A stretch of 64,000 bases of DNA from positions 4,092,001-4,156,000 of the forward strand of contig NZ_CP019445.1 in assembly GCF_001975225.1 (NCBI RefSeq), read 5' to 3'. The translations under genes and the position numbers were made by a program. Numbering within the stretch: position 1 is the stretch's first letter; each line of letters starts with the position of its first letter. Below the pieces are notes generated by a model. It was not told the DNA's origin. It did no database searches and was given only the letters and a program-made list of their open reading frames with translations. Positions 49,101 to 56,277 of the stretch are shown piece by piece. The stretch comes from Kosakonia cowanii JCM 10956 = DSM 18146 (GTDB lineage: Bacteria > Pseudomonadota > Gammaproteobacteria > Enterobacterales > Enterobacteriaceae).

Positions 49101-51016
49101 AGCACCGTTCGGTCAAATAAGATGGCTGCTTCGGTTTTGTTTTGCGGGTGGACGTCACGTAAGTACTCCTGACGTAACGCTGTCGCCCAATCGCTTATGC
49201 CGCGTACCAACATTCCACTGTGCGAGAAACTGCCCAGCGCGCGGCCCGTTATCTCAACGACACTATTTTTGACCCCTGCTTTCATCCGCATTAACGCCAC
49301 TAACCACTGCGCAATATGGTGATTAAGTTCAATCCTGCCGCTGTGACCGAGTTTCGCGAGGCGAACCACTGCCCTCTGGATTTGTAATGCCAGCTGGCTT
49401 AACCTCCCTGCGGTTTGACGGAGGATTTTATCGAGTTTTTCGATCCCTTCTCCTCTGCCCGCATCGCGAAGCGCTTCAAATTGAGCGCTGCGGAATAAGT
49501 CTGCCCACTCATCTTTTGTGCGTTTAGCCAGGGGATCAATAAGCGCTTCCAGCTGCTGCTGCGCGTGATGTGCGACAGAGTGCCAGCGCGTTGCCTCAGC
49601 CTCCACCTCTTGAGTGAGCAGATGATTGAGCGCCGGTAACACCTCATCACCCGCGCGAGATTCGGTCATTTGCAGATACTGCTCAACTGCGTCTGCGACT
49701 CTCCCTGCGGCGGCAGGGATCTGTTTGATTCGCCGTTCTGTCTGTTGAATTGCGTCAAGCAGAAGCAATGCGCTATCTCTTACCACACGGTTGAGAGTTT
49801 CGCTGGAGGGTGGCTGACGCAAAGGCTTCTCCCTTGCGCTCACTCTGGTAAGGGTATTGTGCGGGCCAGCGCCGGCCTGCTTTGCAAGTTGGGTGAGATT
49901 TCTGACCCGGCACCCGGCGCGATGCCACAGTTTATCCGCCGCTTTTTTCTCATCGTCAGGCGCGACACGCTTTTGTACCTGCTTCAGCCTCGCAGCCAGG
50001 CTTCCAAACATCTTGCCAATGTGCAGGATATGACGAACCAGCCGGATATCATCGGGCTCATGATCCTCCCCTGCTTTGCGCTCGCTGACCTGCGGATTAC
50101 CTTGCAGCGCACCATCAACTCCGGGCATCGGGTACGCGAAGACCAGATACTCCTGCATCCAGTCTGCCAGTTGCTCAGCACTCCCCAACGTCACTCGATC
50201 CCCTTGCCTCAGTAACATCTTCATCGCGAATAGCCGCGCATCACGGGCATTACTCTGTATGACGTTGGCCTGCTGTTGCAGGTATTCTGCCAGACGCTGG
50301 CGGGTCAGCCGGGTTTCAGCCATAAGCGACTGTTTCAGCTGAGCGAATCGCTGATACTCCACACATGACGCATTGCTTGCGGACAGAAGTAACTCCTCAG
50401 CCTGTTGAGGCTGGGTGAGTTCCTGTGGGAGTGCGGCAATCAAGTTATGTCGATACGCATCCGCCGTTGCGGCAACCTGCGCGTCCCACTCCAGATGCTC
50501 GACTTTTTCGGCGGCGGTGACAGCATCCAGCGCATCGGAGATCGCGTACATTAAATCGAAGGCGTAAGGGTCTATTTCATTCGCGGCGGGATGGTGGCTT
50601 TGTTGCAGCAATAACAGGGTGTCGAGAAAATGGTGAGCGGGGGCGAGAAGCCTCTCCGGCACAGTTGTACCCTGCACGGCCCGTACCTTTTCCTGTATCC
50701 GCTGAATGTCGGCCGCATCAGGCTCATGCCTGTTGTATCCCCGATGTCGCTTTTCGATGAGGTGCGGCATCTTGCGGCTCAGGGTCTCAAGAAGGCGCGC
50801 TTTCAGGTGTTGTGCCTCTTCTGTTTGCCGCGATAAGCATTCGCTGCTCACCCCATGGAGATCTCGCGACGGAATATCTATCGCAACGTCAATCATCTCC
50901 TCGCAGAATAACGCCTCACCATCTTCAGCCTTTTTTACTGCAGACGAAAAAGATGCCTTTTCATCATCAGTAAAGAGGATATGAACTGTTTTAGATAAAG
51001 CCTCGTGAGATGACAT
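43142..51016 (-). CDS. Giant toxin-like protein (2624 aa), dermonecrotic/membrane-targeted-effector type
   Basis: A single intact 2624-codon gene with a strong ribosome site (GTGGAGGTTTT before the ATG) and its own terminator. No signal peptide is visible. Roughly residues 1-900 are charged helical/coiled segments. A hydrophobic stretch at ~1635-1690 (FIPFYSDIYGS...FALIADIFAVVCVAAQLGAKIGALI) resembles the membrane-insertion part of large DUF6543/TcdA-like toxins. Residues ~1900-2400 hold three repeats sharing G-(hydrophobic)-F-x-R...H-V-M-x-S-x-G-N-G-x-F-x-x-I-N. In the first of these His1955 and Asp1970 are 15 apart, as in the papain-like C3 domain of Pasteurella toxin, but I see no cysteine at the nucleophile position. 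Near 2455, EIKFYSHFGAFGR resembles the I-x-x-x-SC-x-x-G core of autoprocessing cysteine-protease domains, with His in place of Cys. Base composition is more AT-rich than its neighbours. The toxin role is inference; export route unknown. Confidence 0.6.
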   Translation of the reverse strand: MSSHEALSKTVHILFTDDEKASFSSAVKKAEDGEALFCEEMIDVAIDIPSRDLHGVSSECLSRQTEEAQHLKARLLETLSRKMPHLIEKRHRGYNRHEPDAADIQRIQEKVRAVQGTTVPERLLAPAHHFLDTLLLLQQSHHPAANEIDPYAFDLMYAISDALDAVTAAEKVEHLEWDAQVAATADAYRHNLIAALPQELTQPQQAEELLLSASNASCVEYQRFAQLKQSLMAETRLTRQRLAEYLQQQANVIQSNARDARLFAMKMLLRQGDRVTLGSAEQLADWMQEYLVFAYPMPGVDGALQGNPQVSERKAGEDHEPDDIRLVRHILHIGKMFGSLAARLKQVQKRVAPDDEKKAADKLWHRAGCRVRNLTQLAKQAGAGPHNTLTRVSAREKPLRQPPSSETLNRVVRDSALLLLDAIQQTERRIKQIPAAAGRVADAVEQYLQMTESRAGDEVLPALNHLLTQEVEAEATRWHSVAHHAQQQLEALIDPLAKRTKDEWADLFRSAQFEALRDAGRGEGIEKLDKILRQTAGRLSQLALQIQRAVVRLAKLGHSGRIELNHHIAQWLVALMRMKAGVKNSVVEITGRALGSFSHSGMLVRGISDWATALRQEYLRDVHPQNKTEAAILFDRTVLELINDSRSQLAKKADPQAEGFISRLKLALQLAAEDTTAYPPTPEAILAGSRSLPEDLQRWAESKVIGGALSAILREGFSLTIGPCSLPVRVVLREGQTGVNSSLRDRIINKALSPIAFRLTMSLSPTRDISVAAAPLYKQQGEITKQIVSLPQALAWKAGFVGTGAGVNTALRRCIEQALVREVENFMAEAAIQGELAAKPAAPFAETDENLPPRRKKRAAGYPQEPSAKDFDLAPERETAPDLQHESEVKEEPGNKGATAALLSDVRGWNVRGAYNLALTGVHREGGIYHADDGHLYIYLAGRFWPCKKLSADLYGVFVSAWGMKKVVIISDVNGYWDYADQTDVEKFNAFLAIQKNIAESNLDSAAKKRIDASLSADNFISWGGLIKRIINIINREFYNLYLHPDNENLIAIMMLRKMILDTQSVADGILKGRAYESTNLFWNQQLLSHYWEAFNVDITDVSILATARYARILADDALAKYNKLNKKFFEKEKKRLAKINASIADLKNKIWEAENNPREYISASLAMAFYVRYSQDFTTELKKKEGERSVVQSIVNRVQKKIDSYRQLIQAYKEKYQRYEEGMALGDKTFTQRLRLQHDTSDIITAAKEAVAELALKEVKLRQSLRFGDGEWDSEQIDTLRIARATVRTILVQQQTYVELVETLETINITIPAARENYADIVWANNVTDEIYPKIFAGEENAAARDLLPAMLHWLQKNKKSVSHLKNLRAQEIIDTYAKSRHELNPLMIEKDIPEGYTSLSTMLGREYFSSKWYYNQQFIEYKRKYSSYEASERVKELLIVSGLSVDEITAPVKKSIRLDVRKKNNVKNVHAGELLFIQLKDNNWVFFSIFPNATFSRRFTEAQMHSNPWLNAIANLVPQRVHSHGLESVFTEAFFKKQFGHANEKIYWDGTRRAAKEKEAFINNILYKTEYPNPFAHAHFGGTEYSVYKHEEQLHHSLVVTLNISMKNALDRSANKLKSDLYKPSALHRIACIFIPFYSDIYGSVTDGEYQPDGFALIADIFAVVCVAAQLGAKIGALINNAKGIATIAREGVARGLTGKSLYKYMIREMGEQGVINAIELGKISASAIFDLVDALMLRDLSSYIMSKIRADMIFHNIVPGKSAAATVGKEFIRLDVTLKDMHKQTLRGGEVYVSISPKTRLRVYYIETANGIAEVRWSPTTKAWRTVDPKDPSNPGQIMHPEKNKWVVTSVAKGTSIQPEMGIQRLRTNLPDEKIPFNTQHAKETEGVDAQALLEELYRRNSIKLAMTNPAERSKYVMASVGNYMIEKGFENIRYRGMAVFVDSVDQMPANHFVVIGAKNNRDYVFDLSAGAFSRKYDEFNGPVILPEELWAQKYANINGASLIKYADYKSRVKADEIFGAYSEYTHHGPQAVIPNAKVLRRPEWYYPDSVAADNSAEVVTTAALWHGAGNELMSSVHRSQRRTVTTDNAADYAVDLLENSELLNKETANLLRQCIKHVEEGGRAITEATGLLDTPRLITSQDDLLCVDKGEMLFFFRTNAAVQATSTHPVHVMVSVGNGRFAGINNNTLDQALSNDPRILLAEQLGDFTGTQAKRNADGEKMQIFAARPTGLLLADKPALRDLASTLPADTDSISGLTDLLAQCGKLSPEQAQGLARALQPVINNPAPVYGQMGAIEDVLTSPVRIKKEAEMMAVPQGYLVTFMRMGKSNAGHVMYSLGNGEFIIINPAKLDASLADKSTIIHARDIPAEVWRYNVISAGGIALKKMRVSALLGEGGAFSVEGSTLSIKAMGGPGAVNSMDAQELADTIRGLARSENFAVDLSRISEIKFYSHFGAFGRLPAGKALAWLLNKKVTAYPVFYSPKLQGKEALLSEAKSFLPEDLSADELALLANQQSRSHEFWQHTRSLFGDKGATESVEMSNDLKELLLKVADYVRGKISIDDFLDGMPNFTNGLLIMKVGLNLLYNHEEIDFDGYVSLSCDVLGASRFGVELIIQFIDK

Positions 51017-51348
51017 AAAACCTCCACAATAAAAAGAGTGATCTATTTCAATCTATTGGGGGTCGTCTTATTCAGACGACAACAACCCTGTTGATCATCA
51101 GTAAATACAACATGTGTTGGTTTTAATAAAAGCGAGTCAGATGGCATGCGTCCCACACAACAAAACAGGGATTTTATTCAATCCGATAATTAATCAGCGA
51201 TGGGCTTCGATTTTTATAAGCAACAAAAGAGCGTTGCCTTTTTACGGCAGTAATTTATGAAATTAGAGAGGTGATTTTAACTTTCTTATCAGGGATCAGG
51301 GTCTCACTCATCCTTATTTACCAGGGAAATTATTTTCGCTATGGCAAA
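51017..51348. other. Intergenic region between vsr and the giant gene
   Basis: 332 AT-rich bases with no credible gene. It must hold the giant gene's promoter. An inverted repeat GTCGTC-N7-GACGAC lies at about 51064-51082 just upstream of the leader. I looked for a GGAAC...CCAC hrp box here and did not find one. Confidence 0.5.
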
Positions 51349-51819
51349 TTAAAACGCGCCATGAATTCCCTGGGTGTCGATCTGTGCGGTCTGTTGCCCC
51401 TCGCAGATCCACTCCTCCAGGCGAACGCTGAGCGCGTCGTCGCTGAGTTTCAGTTTTCCGCGCAGCGCACACTCCCAGACGACTAACACCCGCCAGCCCT
51501 GCTCCAGCAGCAGTGCGCAGTCGCGGGCGTCGCGCGCCACGTTTTTGCCAATCTTCTCTAACCAGAAATCGGTACGCGTGGCGGGGACTTTAAACAGATA
51601 GCAGTTGTGATGGTGCCAGAAACAGCCGTGGGTGAAGATAACGCAGCGGTAGGCATCAACGATAAAATCGGGGCGTCCGGGCAGAGTGGCGTCCTGCACG
51701 CGAAAGTCCAGCCCCAGCGCCTCCAGGCAACCGGCCAGCCGTTTCTCAATGGCGGTATCGCGCGTGGCGATGGCGCGCATATTCTTGCTGCGCGTCGCTT
51801 TGTCATGCACATCTGCCAT
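51349..51819 (-). CDS. vsr: Very short patch repair endonuclease Vsr
   Basis: A 156-residue protein near-identical to Escherichia Vsr over its length (MADVHDKATRSKNMRAIATRDTAIEKRL; GRPDFIVDAYRCVIFTHGCFWHHHNCYLFKVPATRTDFWLEKIG; QIDTQGIH). It keeps the catalytic Asp of RPDF and the zinc-binding His/Cys residues. Vsr nicks 5' of the T in T:G mismatches produced by deamination of Dcm-methylated cytosine. dcm, normally overlapping the vsr start, is absent: the upstream neighbour is yedJ, 12 bp away. Confidence 0.97.
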   Translation of the reverse strand: MADVHDKATRSKNMRAIATRDTAIEKRLAGCLEALGLDFRVQDATLPGRPDFIVDAYRCVIFTHGCFWHHHNCYLFKVPATRTDFWLEKIGKNVARDARDCALLLEQGWRVLVVWECALRGKLKLSDDALSVRLEEWICEGQQTAQIDTQGIHGAF

Positions 51820-51831
51820 CGTTCCCTCTCC

Positions 51832-52530
51832 TCAGGATGGGCGCGCGCTGTAGCGGCGCAGCACCTCGTCATCAAGACGCTGAAAATCGCCCTGCAGTTC
51901 GGCGCTCAGTTTTGCCATAAAGTGTACCAGGAAATCGGCGTTATGCTCGGCCAGGGCGCGGCCTTTGGCGGTCTGCATGGTCGCAGGCAGTTTTAGCAGC
52001 TTGCAGAGAAAGTGGTCGAGGGCAAAGCGTTTGTCGTCCAGTTCGCGGCGGGCAGCAAAAGGATCGTCGCCGTCAAACAGCGCGCCGCCCATGCTGCCGG
52101 AGACGGCGAAGACCCGTGCCAGACCAATCGCGCCAAGGGACTCCAGCCGGTCGGCATCCTGCACGATTTTAGCTTCAGGGGTTTGTGGCGTAATGGCGGC
52201 GCTGAAGCTGTGCGCCTCAATGGCGTGGCGCACCGCAGGAATGGCGCTTTCGGGAAAGTCAGGAAAGTCGGTAGTAAGGATCGCGGCGGCTTTTTCTGCC
52301 GCCCGCTGCGACGAGGTGTGACGCAGCGGATGATTTTTGGCAAAGCTGACAATGTCGTGGAAGTAGCAGGCGGTAAGCACCACCAGCGCGTCAGCCTGTT
52401 CGCCTTCCATCAAGGTTTGCGCCGTTTGCCATACGCGGCGAAAGTGCGCGAGATCGTGAGCGGCATCGGCGTGGGTAAAGTGCTGCGTCATCCAGCTGTC
52501 AAAGCGCTGCTGCCAGTCGAAGAGAGACAT
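51832..52530 (-). CDS. yedJ: HD-domain phosphohydrolase YedJ
   Basis: This 232-residue HD-superfamily protein has metal-binding [10 protein letters not shown] near residue 24 and CYFHDIVSF near 57. IEAHSFS and [16 protein letters not shown] follow, matching YedJ. The substrate is not established. In Escherichia dcm lies between it and vsr. Confidence 0.94.
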   Translation of the reverse strand: MSLFDWQQRFDSWMTQHFTHADAAHDLAHFRRVWQTAQTLMEGEQADALVVLTACYFHDIVSFAKNHPLRHTSSQRAAEKAAAILTTDFPDFPESAIPAVRHAIEAHSFSAAITPQTPEAKIVQDADRLESLGAIGLARVFAVSGSMGGALFDGDDPFAARRELDDKRFALDHFLCKLLKLPATMQTAKGRALAEHNADFLVHFMAKLSAELQGDFQRLDDEVLRRYSARPS

Positions 52531-52561
52531 GCATCATCCTGTGAAACGGTGGAGCCCTACG

Positions 52562-52825
52562 TCACGCTTGCATATCACGTGGACGTGTATACCAGGCAAT
52601 GGCGCCCAGTATCGCACCTACCGCACTTAATGCAACGATGCCAGACACCGTGTTTAACCCGCTTTCGACAGATCGCGCTGCGCCGCTGGCGAAGCCTGAT
52701 GCAATATCAACAGGGCCGGCAAGCCAGAGATTGCTCGCCAGAGACCAGCAAAAATAGAGGCAGAAAATCCAGAAGACCCATAGCGCCAGCTTTCCACCTG
52801 CGCTACGAACTGCGAAATCGTCCAT
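52562..52825 (-). CDS. drpB: Small inner-membrane protein, DrpB (YedR)-like
   Basis: This 87-residue protein starts MDDFAVRSAGGKLALWVFWIFCLYFCWSLASNLW, with a transmembrane helix at ~13-33 and a second at ~58-78. I used the ATG at 52825, preceded on its strand by AAAGGAAAACGAGATT, rather than an upstream ATG 17 codons away. Position downstream of the yedJ promoter side and topology match DrpB (formerly YedR), a minor division protein of Escherichia. Identification rests on synteny and general resemblance. Confidence 0.75.
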   Translation of the reverse strand: MDDFAVRSAGGKLALWVFWIFCLYFCWSLASNLWLAGPVDIASGFASGAARSVESGLNTVSGIVALSAVGAILGAIAWYTRPRDMQA

Positions 52826-53137
52826 AATCTCGTTTTCCTTTTGTGGTCGGGGATTGTTAATAAGATACGTTCTCACTATTCAGAGTTCTCCGACATCATA
52901 TCGTCAGAAAATATGAATTAAAGATATATCAACAATTTTGATACTTTTAAGGCATAACGCCGGAATAATTCGCATCGTTTGCAGCGTTAAGCACTTGTTA
53001 ACTCATTGATAAATAAACTAATTATAAAAACATTTATGAATATATGGTATTAGCAAAGCCGAAAAAGGAATAAGCATGCACGCGCAGGATTCAGAAGGTC
53101 TGCCGGATGTTGGGTCTGTTAATAAAGGATAAGAAAG
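52826..53137. other. Intergenic region upstream of drpB and the VOC gene
   Basis: 312 mostly AT-rich bases with no supported gene. It holds the divergent promoters of drpB and the VOC gene. The ribosome site AAAGGATAAGAAAG at its right end serves the VOC start. It marks the left edge of the accessory segment. Confidence 0.5.
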
Positions 53138-53557
53138 TTGATTGATAAGAATGAACCCTTCTGGAACCGAATGGTTCCAGAACTGACTGTAACGGACTTT
53201 ACAGCCTCCCTGCACTTCTATGCAGACGTGCTTGGCTTTAACATCATGATCAAGCGCAAAGATCCTGATTTTGCTTATATCTCTCTTGGTGAAGCACAAC
53301 TGATGCTTGAGCAGTATCATCCGGATGGCTGGAATACGGGCGAACTCACCAGGCCATTTGGACGAGGCATTAATTTTCAGATAGAAGTGGACGATATTGA
53401 ACAGATCCTCGCCCGGGTGCATGCACATGGCGTAACGCTTTATCGGGATCTCCACGATAGCCATTACAGCACCGGAGAAACGTCCGCCTGCCAGAGAGAG
53501 TTCCTCGTGCAGGATCCCGATGGTTATCTTTTACGCTTTAGCCAGTACATTGAATGA
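53138..53557 (+). CDS. VOC-family (glyoxalase/bleomycin-resistance-like) protein
   Basis: A 139-residue protein with the two beta-alpha-beta-beta-beta units of the vicinal-oxygen-chelate fold: MVPELTVTDFTASLHFYADVLGFNIMIKR at 11-39, and INFQIEVDDIEQILARVHAHGVTLY...EFLVQDPDGYLLRFSQYIE. Members bind bleomycin-like drugs or catalyse metal-dependent reactions. The start is a TTG at 53138, supported by AAAGGATAAGAAAG upstream; the internal ATG at 53171 is less likely. Specific function not deducible. Confidence 0.85.
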   Translation: MIDKNEPFWNRMVPELTVTDFTASLHFYADVLGFNIMIKRKDPDFAYISLGEAQLMLEQYHPDGWNTGELTRPFGRGINFQIEVDDIEQILARVHAHGVTLYRDLHDSHYSTGETSACQREFLVQDPDGYLLRFSQYIE

Positions 53558-53561
53558 AATA

Positions 53562-53638
53562 TCAATGTCTGTTTCTGATACAAAGCCGACAACTTAACAG
53601 AACTGAAGGTCTGCTTTGAGCGAAGAGCTGAAGTTCGG
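53562..53638. repeat. Degenerate intergenic repeat, copy 1
   Basis: Contains AATGTCTGTTTCTGATAC and CTGAAGGTCTGCTTTGAGCG. It closely resembles the sequence at 58369-58428 and more distantly 56085-56115, 62055-62085 and 62432-62460. Together they form a family of short sequences found only between the accessory genes in this window. Confidence 0.6.
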
Positions 53639-53670
53639 AATGCATACTTACATCAAGGTGTCTTAAGCAA

Positions 53671-53836
53671 TAGGGAGCAAGTCACTGCCAGTAAACGCTT
53701 TGGCCGTCCGCCTGTACTGGACGAAGAGCAAAAAATGTCCGTATTAGAAAGAATTGAATCCGGCGCGACTATAAGTGCAATTGCGAGAGAATTCAGTACA
53801 TCCCGGCAAACAATATTACGCGTCAAAAATAGCTGA
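53671..53836 (+). pseudogene. Remnant of a serine recombinase (resolvase/invertase) C-terminus
   Basis: The frame ending at 53836 reads [42 protein letters not shown], the GRPP linker plus helix-turn-helix of Tn3-type resolvases and DNA invertases. The catalytic domain (about 130 residues with the nucleophilic serine) is missing; upstream sequence is a degenerate intergenic repeat. It is a relic of a mobile element. Confidence 0.75.
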
Positions 53837-53984
53837 TATGTCCTGACTCGTGTGTAGCTAAACATGAATAATGATCAGCATCATAAAAGCTTAAAAGAAC
53901 CTGCATCTCATATAGTCAACTAAGTTGTGAATGTTTAGATTGTTGGTAGAGGCTCAGCGGTTGAGCCATATAGAGGAAGAAACG

Positions 53985-54215
53985 ATGGCATATTATAAAT
54001 ACGCTGATAATCTGCAAAAAAACTCACACGCAGCCTTTGATGCAGAGTTAGCGCCAGGTAGTGAGGCTGCTAATCCGGGTATCTATCGTTGTGTTAATTG
54101 TGGTGACGAAATCGGAATTGCAAAAGGTCATACACTCCCACCTCAGAACCACCATCAGCACCAGAACGGACTACCTATCCGCTGGAAGCTACTTGTGTGC
54201 GCTGTCCAAAAATAA
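53985..54215 (+). CDS. Small zinc-ribbon protein ('protein L' type)
   Basis: A 76-residue protein (MAYYKYADNLQKNSHAAFDAEL ... GIYRCVNCGDEIGIAKGHTLPPQNHHQHQ...WKLLV) with one CVNC knuckle and a His-rich stretch that could complete a metal site. It resembles a small enterobacterial family often labelled 'protein L', of unknown function. I chose the ATG at 53985, preceded by GAGGAAGAAACG, over one 18 codons upstream. Confidence 0.72.
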   Translation: MAYYKYADNLQKNSHAAFDAELAPGSEAANPGIYRCVNCGDEIGIAKGHTLPPQNHHQHQNGLPIRWKLLVCAVQK

Positions 54216-54556
54216 AAATATTGCTGCCTCCAGGCGGCATATTTCTATCGCGACCAGAGCTCCGCACTCTTCATTTATCATAATTTCACTCATCATTAAA
54301 GGCTGCGAGTACAGATATAAACTCCTGAGATACACTGCCAGTCATGATCAGGAACTTTCGTCAGATGCCATACGGTACTGGCCGTTCGCCTGAGCGAAAA
54401 GACCTCATGTGGCGATCTGCATTACCGGTAAGCCCAAGAAAAAAACCCTCAAAAGAGGCTGTTATTTGATATATTTGATATAGGCTTGTTCAAGTGCAAA
54501 CTTTTCTACGCTAGAATCCAACAAAAGTAAAACTAATCATTCAGGCAGGTTTAACT
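54216..54556. other. Intergenic region before the AT-rich two-gene module
   Basis: 341 bases without a supported gene. A possible promoter (TTCAAG, 17-bp spacer, TAGAAT, 54489-54517) lies 40 bp before the next ATG. A weak CCTC/GAGG hairpin (around 54448) precedes it. Nothing else is recognised. Confidence 0.4.
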
Positions 54557-55492
54557 ATGCACGCAGTCCATATGTCAGCCTTTAGGGTATTACTCAAAGC
54601 GAAAGCAAGAAAGTCCTTTAAGCTTGGTGAATTGAATAATGATCAGAGCCTTAAGGCTTATGATATAGTAAAAGTAATATTAAATAATAATTTAAATACT
54701 CCGCTTGAGGATACTGATACAAAACTAATAGTATCCATACCTTCTGGAAATCTTACTTTTGACGACAACAAAAGAATAATATACGGTTACGTAAATGCTG
54801 GTAGGTATGGGGAAAACTATACTGTCAGGCAGAAGTTGCTCTCGTCAACAAACCATAAGCAAGTAAACCACGATGAAGTAACAGAGAAAAAAAGATATAT
54901 TTTTATGTATCTCCCTGACAGTTTAGATACTGGGATTATTGCTTTCCATGAGAATGCGAGGTTAAATGCCAGAACCCCTATAAAGAAAATAATAGAGCTT
55001 GGGTTCGTCTCAAATACACCATCTTTTGAAGCACGAGTACGCCCATTATTACATCAAGACATACCAAATAGCATAAAGAATTCAGAGGTAGTAGAAATAA
55101 GAGCAGTTGGTTATAAAGTTAGCAAGGATGCCGCCGATGCAATGCGTTTAATCGGAAACAGAACAACTGCTGACTTTATTATCAAGAATAAAGGCTACTC
55201 TATGGGTAAGGTTTCTGACTACCTGGGGAAAAGTAAGTCGCAAAACGATCTCCTTGAAATATTAGAGCCAGATAGCGATAAAATAAAGATCACAGCTCAA
55301 GTGAATGGAAAGAATAAGATATATGATTTGAACGATATTATCGCTAAGGGCGTATCTATTACACTGGATGATGCTAAGTTAAACATAGACCCTCTAACTC
55401 AAGAACCTGATACCCAAGGGTTACACGATGCTATAAAAGATGAAATAAACGATTATCTTTCAGCAATTTATGGGAGTGGGTACAATATATGA
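54557..55492 (+). CDS. Unrecognised soluble protein, first gene of an AT-rich two-gene module
   Basis: 311 residues, no signal peptide or membrane helix. It is rich in Lys/Asn/Asp/Ile, with codon use and base composition far more AT-rich than the backbone. A middle segment, KKRYIFMYLPDSLDTGIIAFHENARLN, has a strand-turn-strand look. The preceding ribosome site CAGGCAGGTTTAACT is adequate. The stop overlaps the next gene's ATG by 4 bp (ATGA), so the two are translated together. I do not recognise the family. Coupling of a cytosolic protein to a small four-helix membrane protein, in a foreign-looking island, is the layout of several sensor-effector anti-phage systems, but no diagnostic motif supports a named one. 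Confidence 0.6.
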   Translation: MHAVHMSAFRVLLKAKARKSFKLGELNNDQSLKAYDIVKVILNNNLNTPLEDTDTKLIVSIPSGNLTFDDNKRIIYGYVNAGRYGENYTVRQKLLSSTNHKQVNHDEVTEKKRYIFMYLPDSLDTGIIAFHENARLNARTPIKKIIELGFVSNTPSFEARVRPLLHQDIPNSIKNSEVVEIRAVGYKVSKDAADAMRLIGNRTTADFIIKNKGYSMGKVSDYLGKSKSQNDLLEILEPDSDKIKITAQVNGKNKIYDLNDIIAKGVSITLDDAKLNIDPLTQEPDTQGLHDAIKDEINDYLSAIYGSGYNI

Positions 55493-56025
55493 ATAAAATA
55501 AACATCTACTGGCTAATAAAGAACCACATTGCCAGCTTAAAAGAGGATGGAGCCACTTCTCTCTCTAAGCCAGATCTCTGGCTACATTTTATTTTTCCGT
55601 TAATAGCCTCTTTCTTTGTTTGTCTTTTCTTTAAAGTAATGCCGACATCCGTTGTTGGTATAATGGTTAATTTTGGATCTATTACGACAGCGTTACTTAT
55701 GAGCGCAGTAGTAATGGTTTATGACCAAAAAAGCAAGATAATTGATAAGAGAGATAGAGAAACAGTTATTGATAAAATAAAAACATTCACAAAAAACATA
55801 GCCTTATATAAAGAGCTATGCCAAAACATTTGCTTTGCGATATTAACATCAATAATTATAGTGATTTTGTCAGCAATACTTTCATTCTACGATGTAAAGA
55901 TAACAACATCTATTTACACTGGATTCTTTACTGTCGTCTCATTTTTTTGCTACGCCTTATTTATTTCAACTATGATCACCTTCCTCATGATATTAAAGAG
56001 GTTTAGCATTATACTAGACAACTAG
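55489..56025 (+). CDS. Unrecognised four-helix membrane protein, second gene of the AT-rich module
   Basis: 178 residues with four predicted transmembrane helices (~25-46, 50-73, 105-130, 137-165). A basic/acidic cytoplasmic loop lies between helices 2 and 3 (DQKSKIIDKRDRETVIDKIKTF). Overlaps the preceding gene by 4 bp. No conserved catalytic motif is visible. As partner of the soluble protein it could be a membrane-disrupting effector, an anchor or a channel; that is inference from architecture. It is AT-rich like its partner, suggesting joint transfer. Confidence 0.6.
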   Translation: MNKINIYWLIKNHIASLKEDGATSLSKPDLWLHFIFPLIASFFVCLFFKVMPTSVVGIMVNFGSITTALLMSAVVMVYDQKSKIIDKRDRETVIDKIKTFTKNIALYKELCQNICFAILTSIIIVILSAILSFYDVKITTSIYTGFFTVVSFFCYALFISTMITFLMILKRFSIILDN

Positions 56026-56084
56026 ATTTCTTTTTTATAGAAGAAAGTGACCTGCTCCCCTTAAATCGATACAAACTGATGTCA

Positions 56085-56115
56085 GCAAAGTCCGCTCCTG
56101 GCACGAAGCGGACCT
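56085..56115. repeat. Intergenic repeat with inverted arms, copy 2
   Basis: GTCCGCT / AGCGGAC arms (56090-56113) around CCTGGCACGA. It is the cleanest palindromic copy of the short element recurring between the accessory genes. It lies in the 252-bp gap between the membrane protein gene and the ArsR gene. Confidence 0.65.
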
Positions 56116-56277
56116 CAAGGCTCTCCGACTATCTTTTGACGAGCAACTACGTCTGCCCATCATAAAGCTGCGAAAGGCGGCTAAGTCATCTTTATCAGCC
56201 AGCAGCTCTGAGCGGAAAGCGGATTGTAGGAATATCGAATTCGTAATGTGAGTCTCTTTCAGTCTTGCATCCGCACC

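Noticed and set aside
51017..51300. hrp box upstream of the giant gene
   Set aside because: No GGAAC...CCAC pair with 15-16-bp spacing was found on the minus strand.
53018..53464. 148-codon minus-strand frame over the VOC gene
   Set aside because: The plus-strand VOC protein has clear fold motifs; the antisense frame has none.
54557..56025. Assignment of the AT-rich pair to the Kiwa anti-phage system
   Set aside because: The membrane-plus-soluble layout is similar, but gene order is reversed and I cannot see DUF4868-type conservation in the soluble protein.
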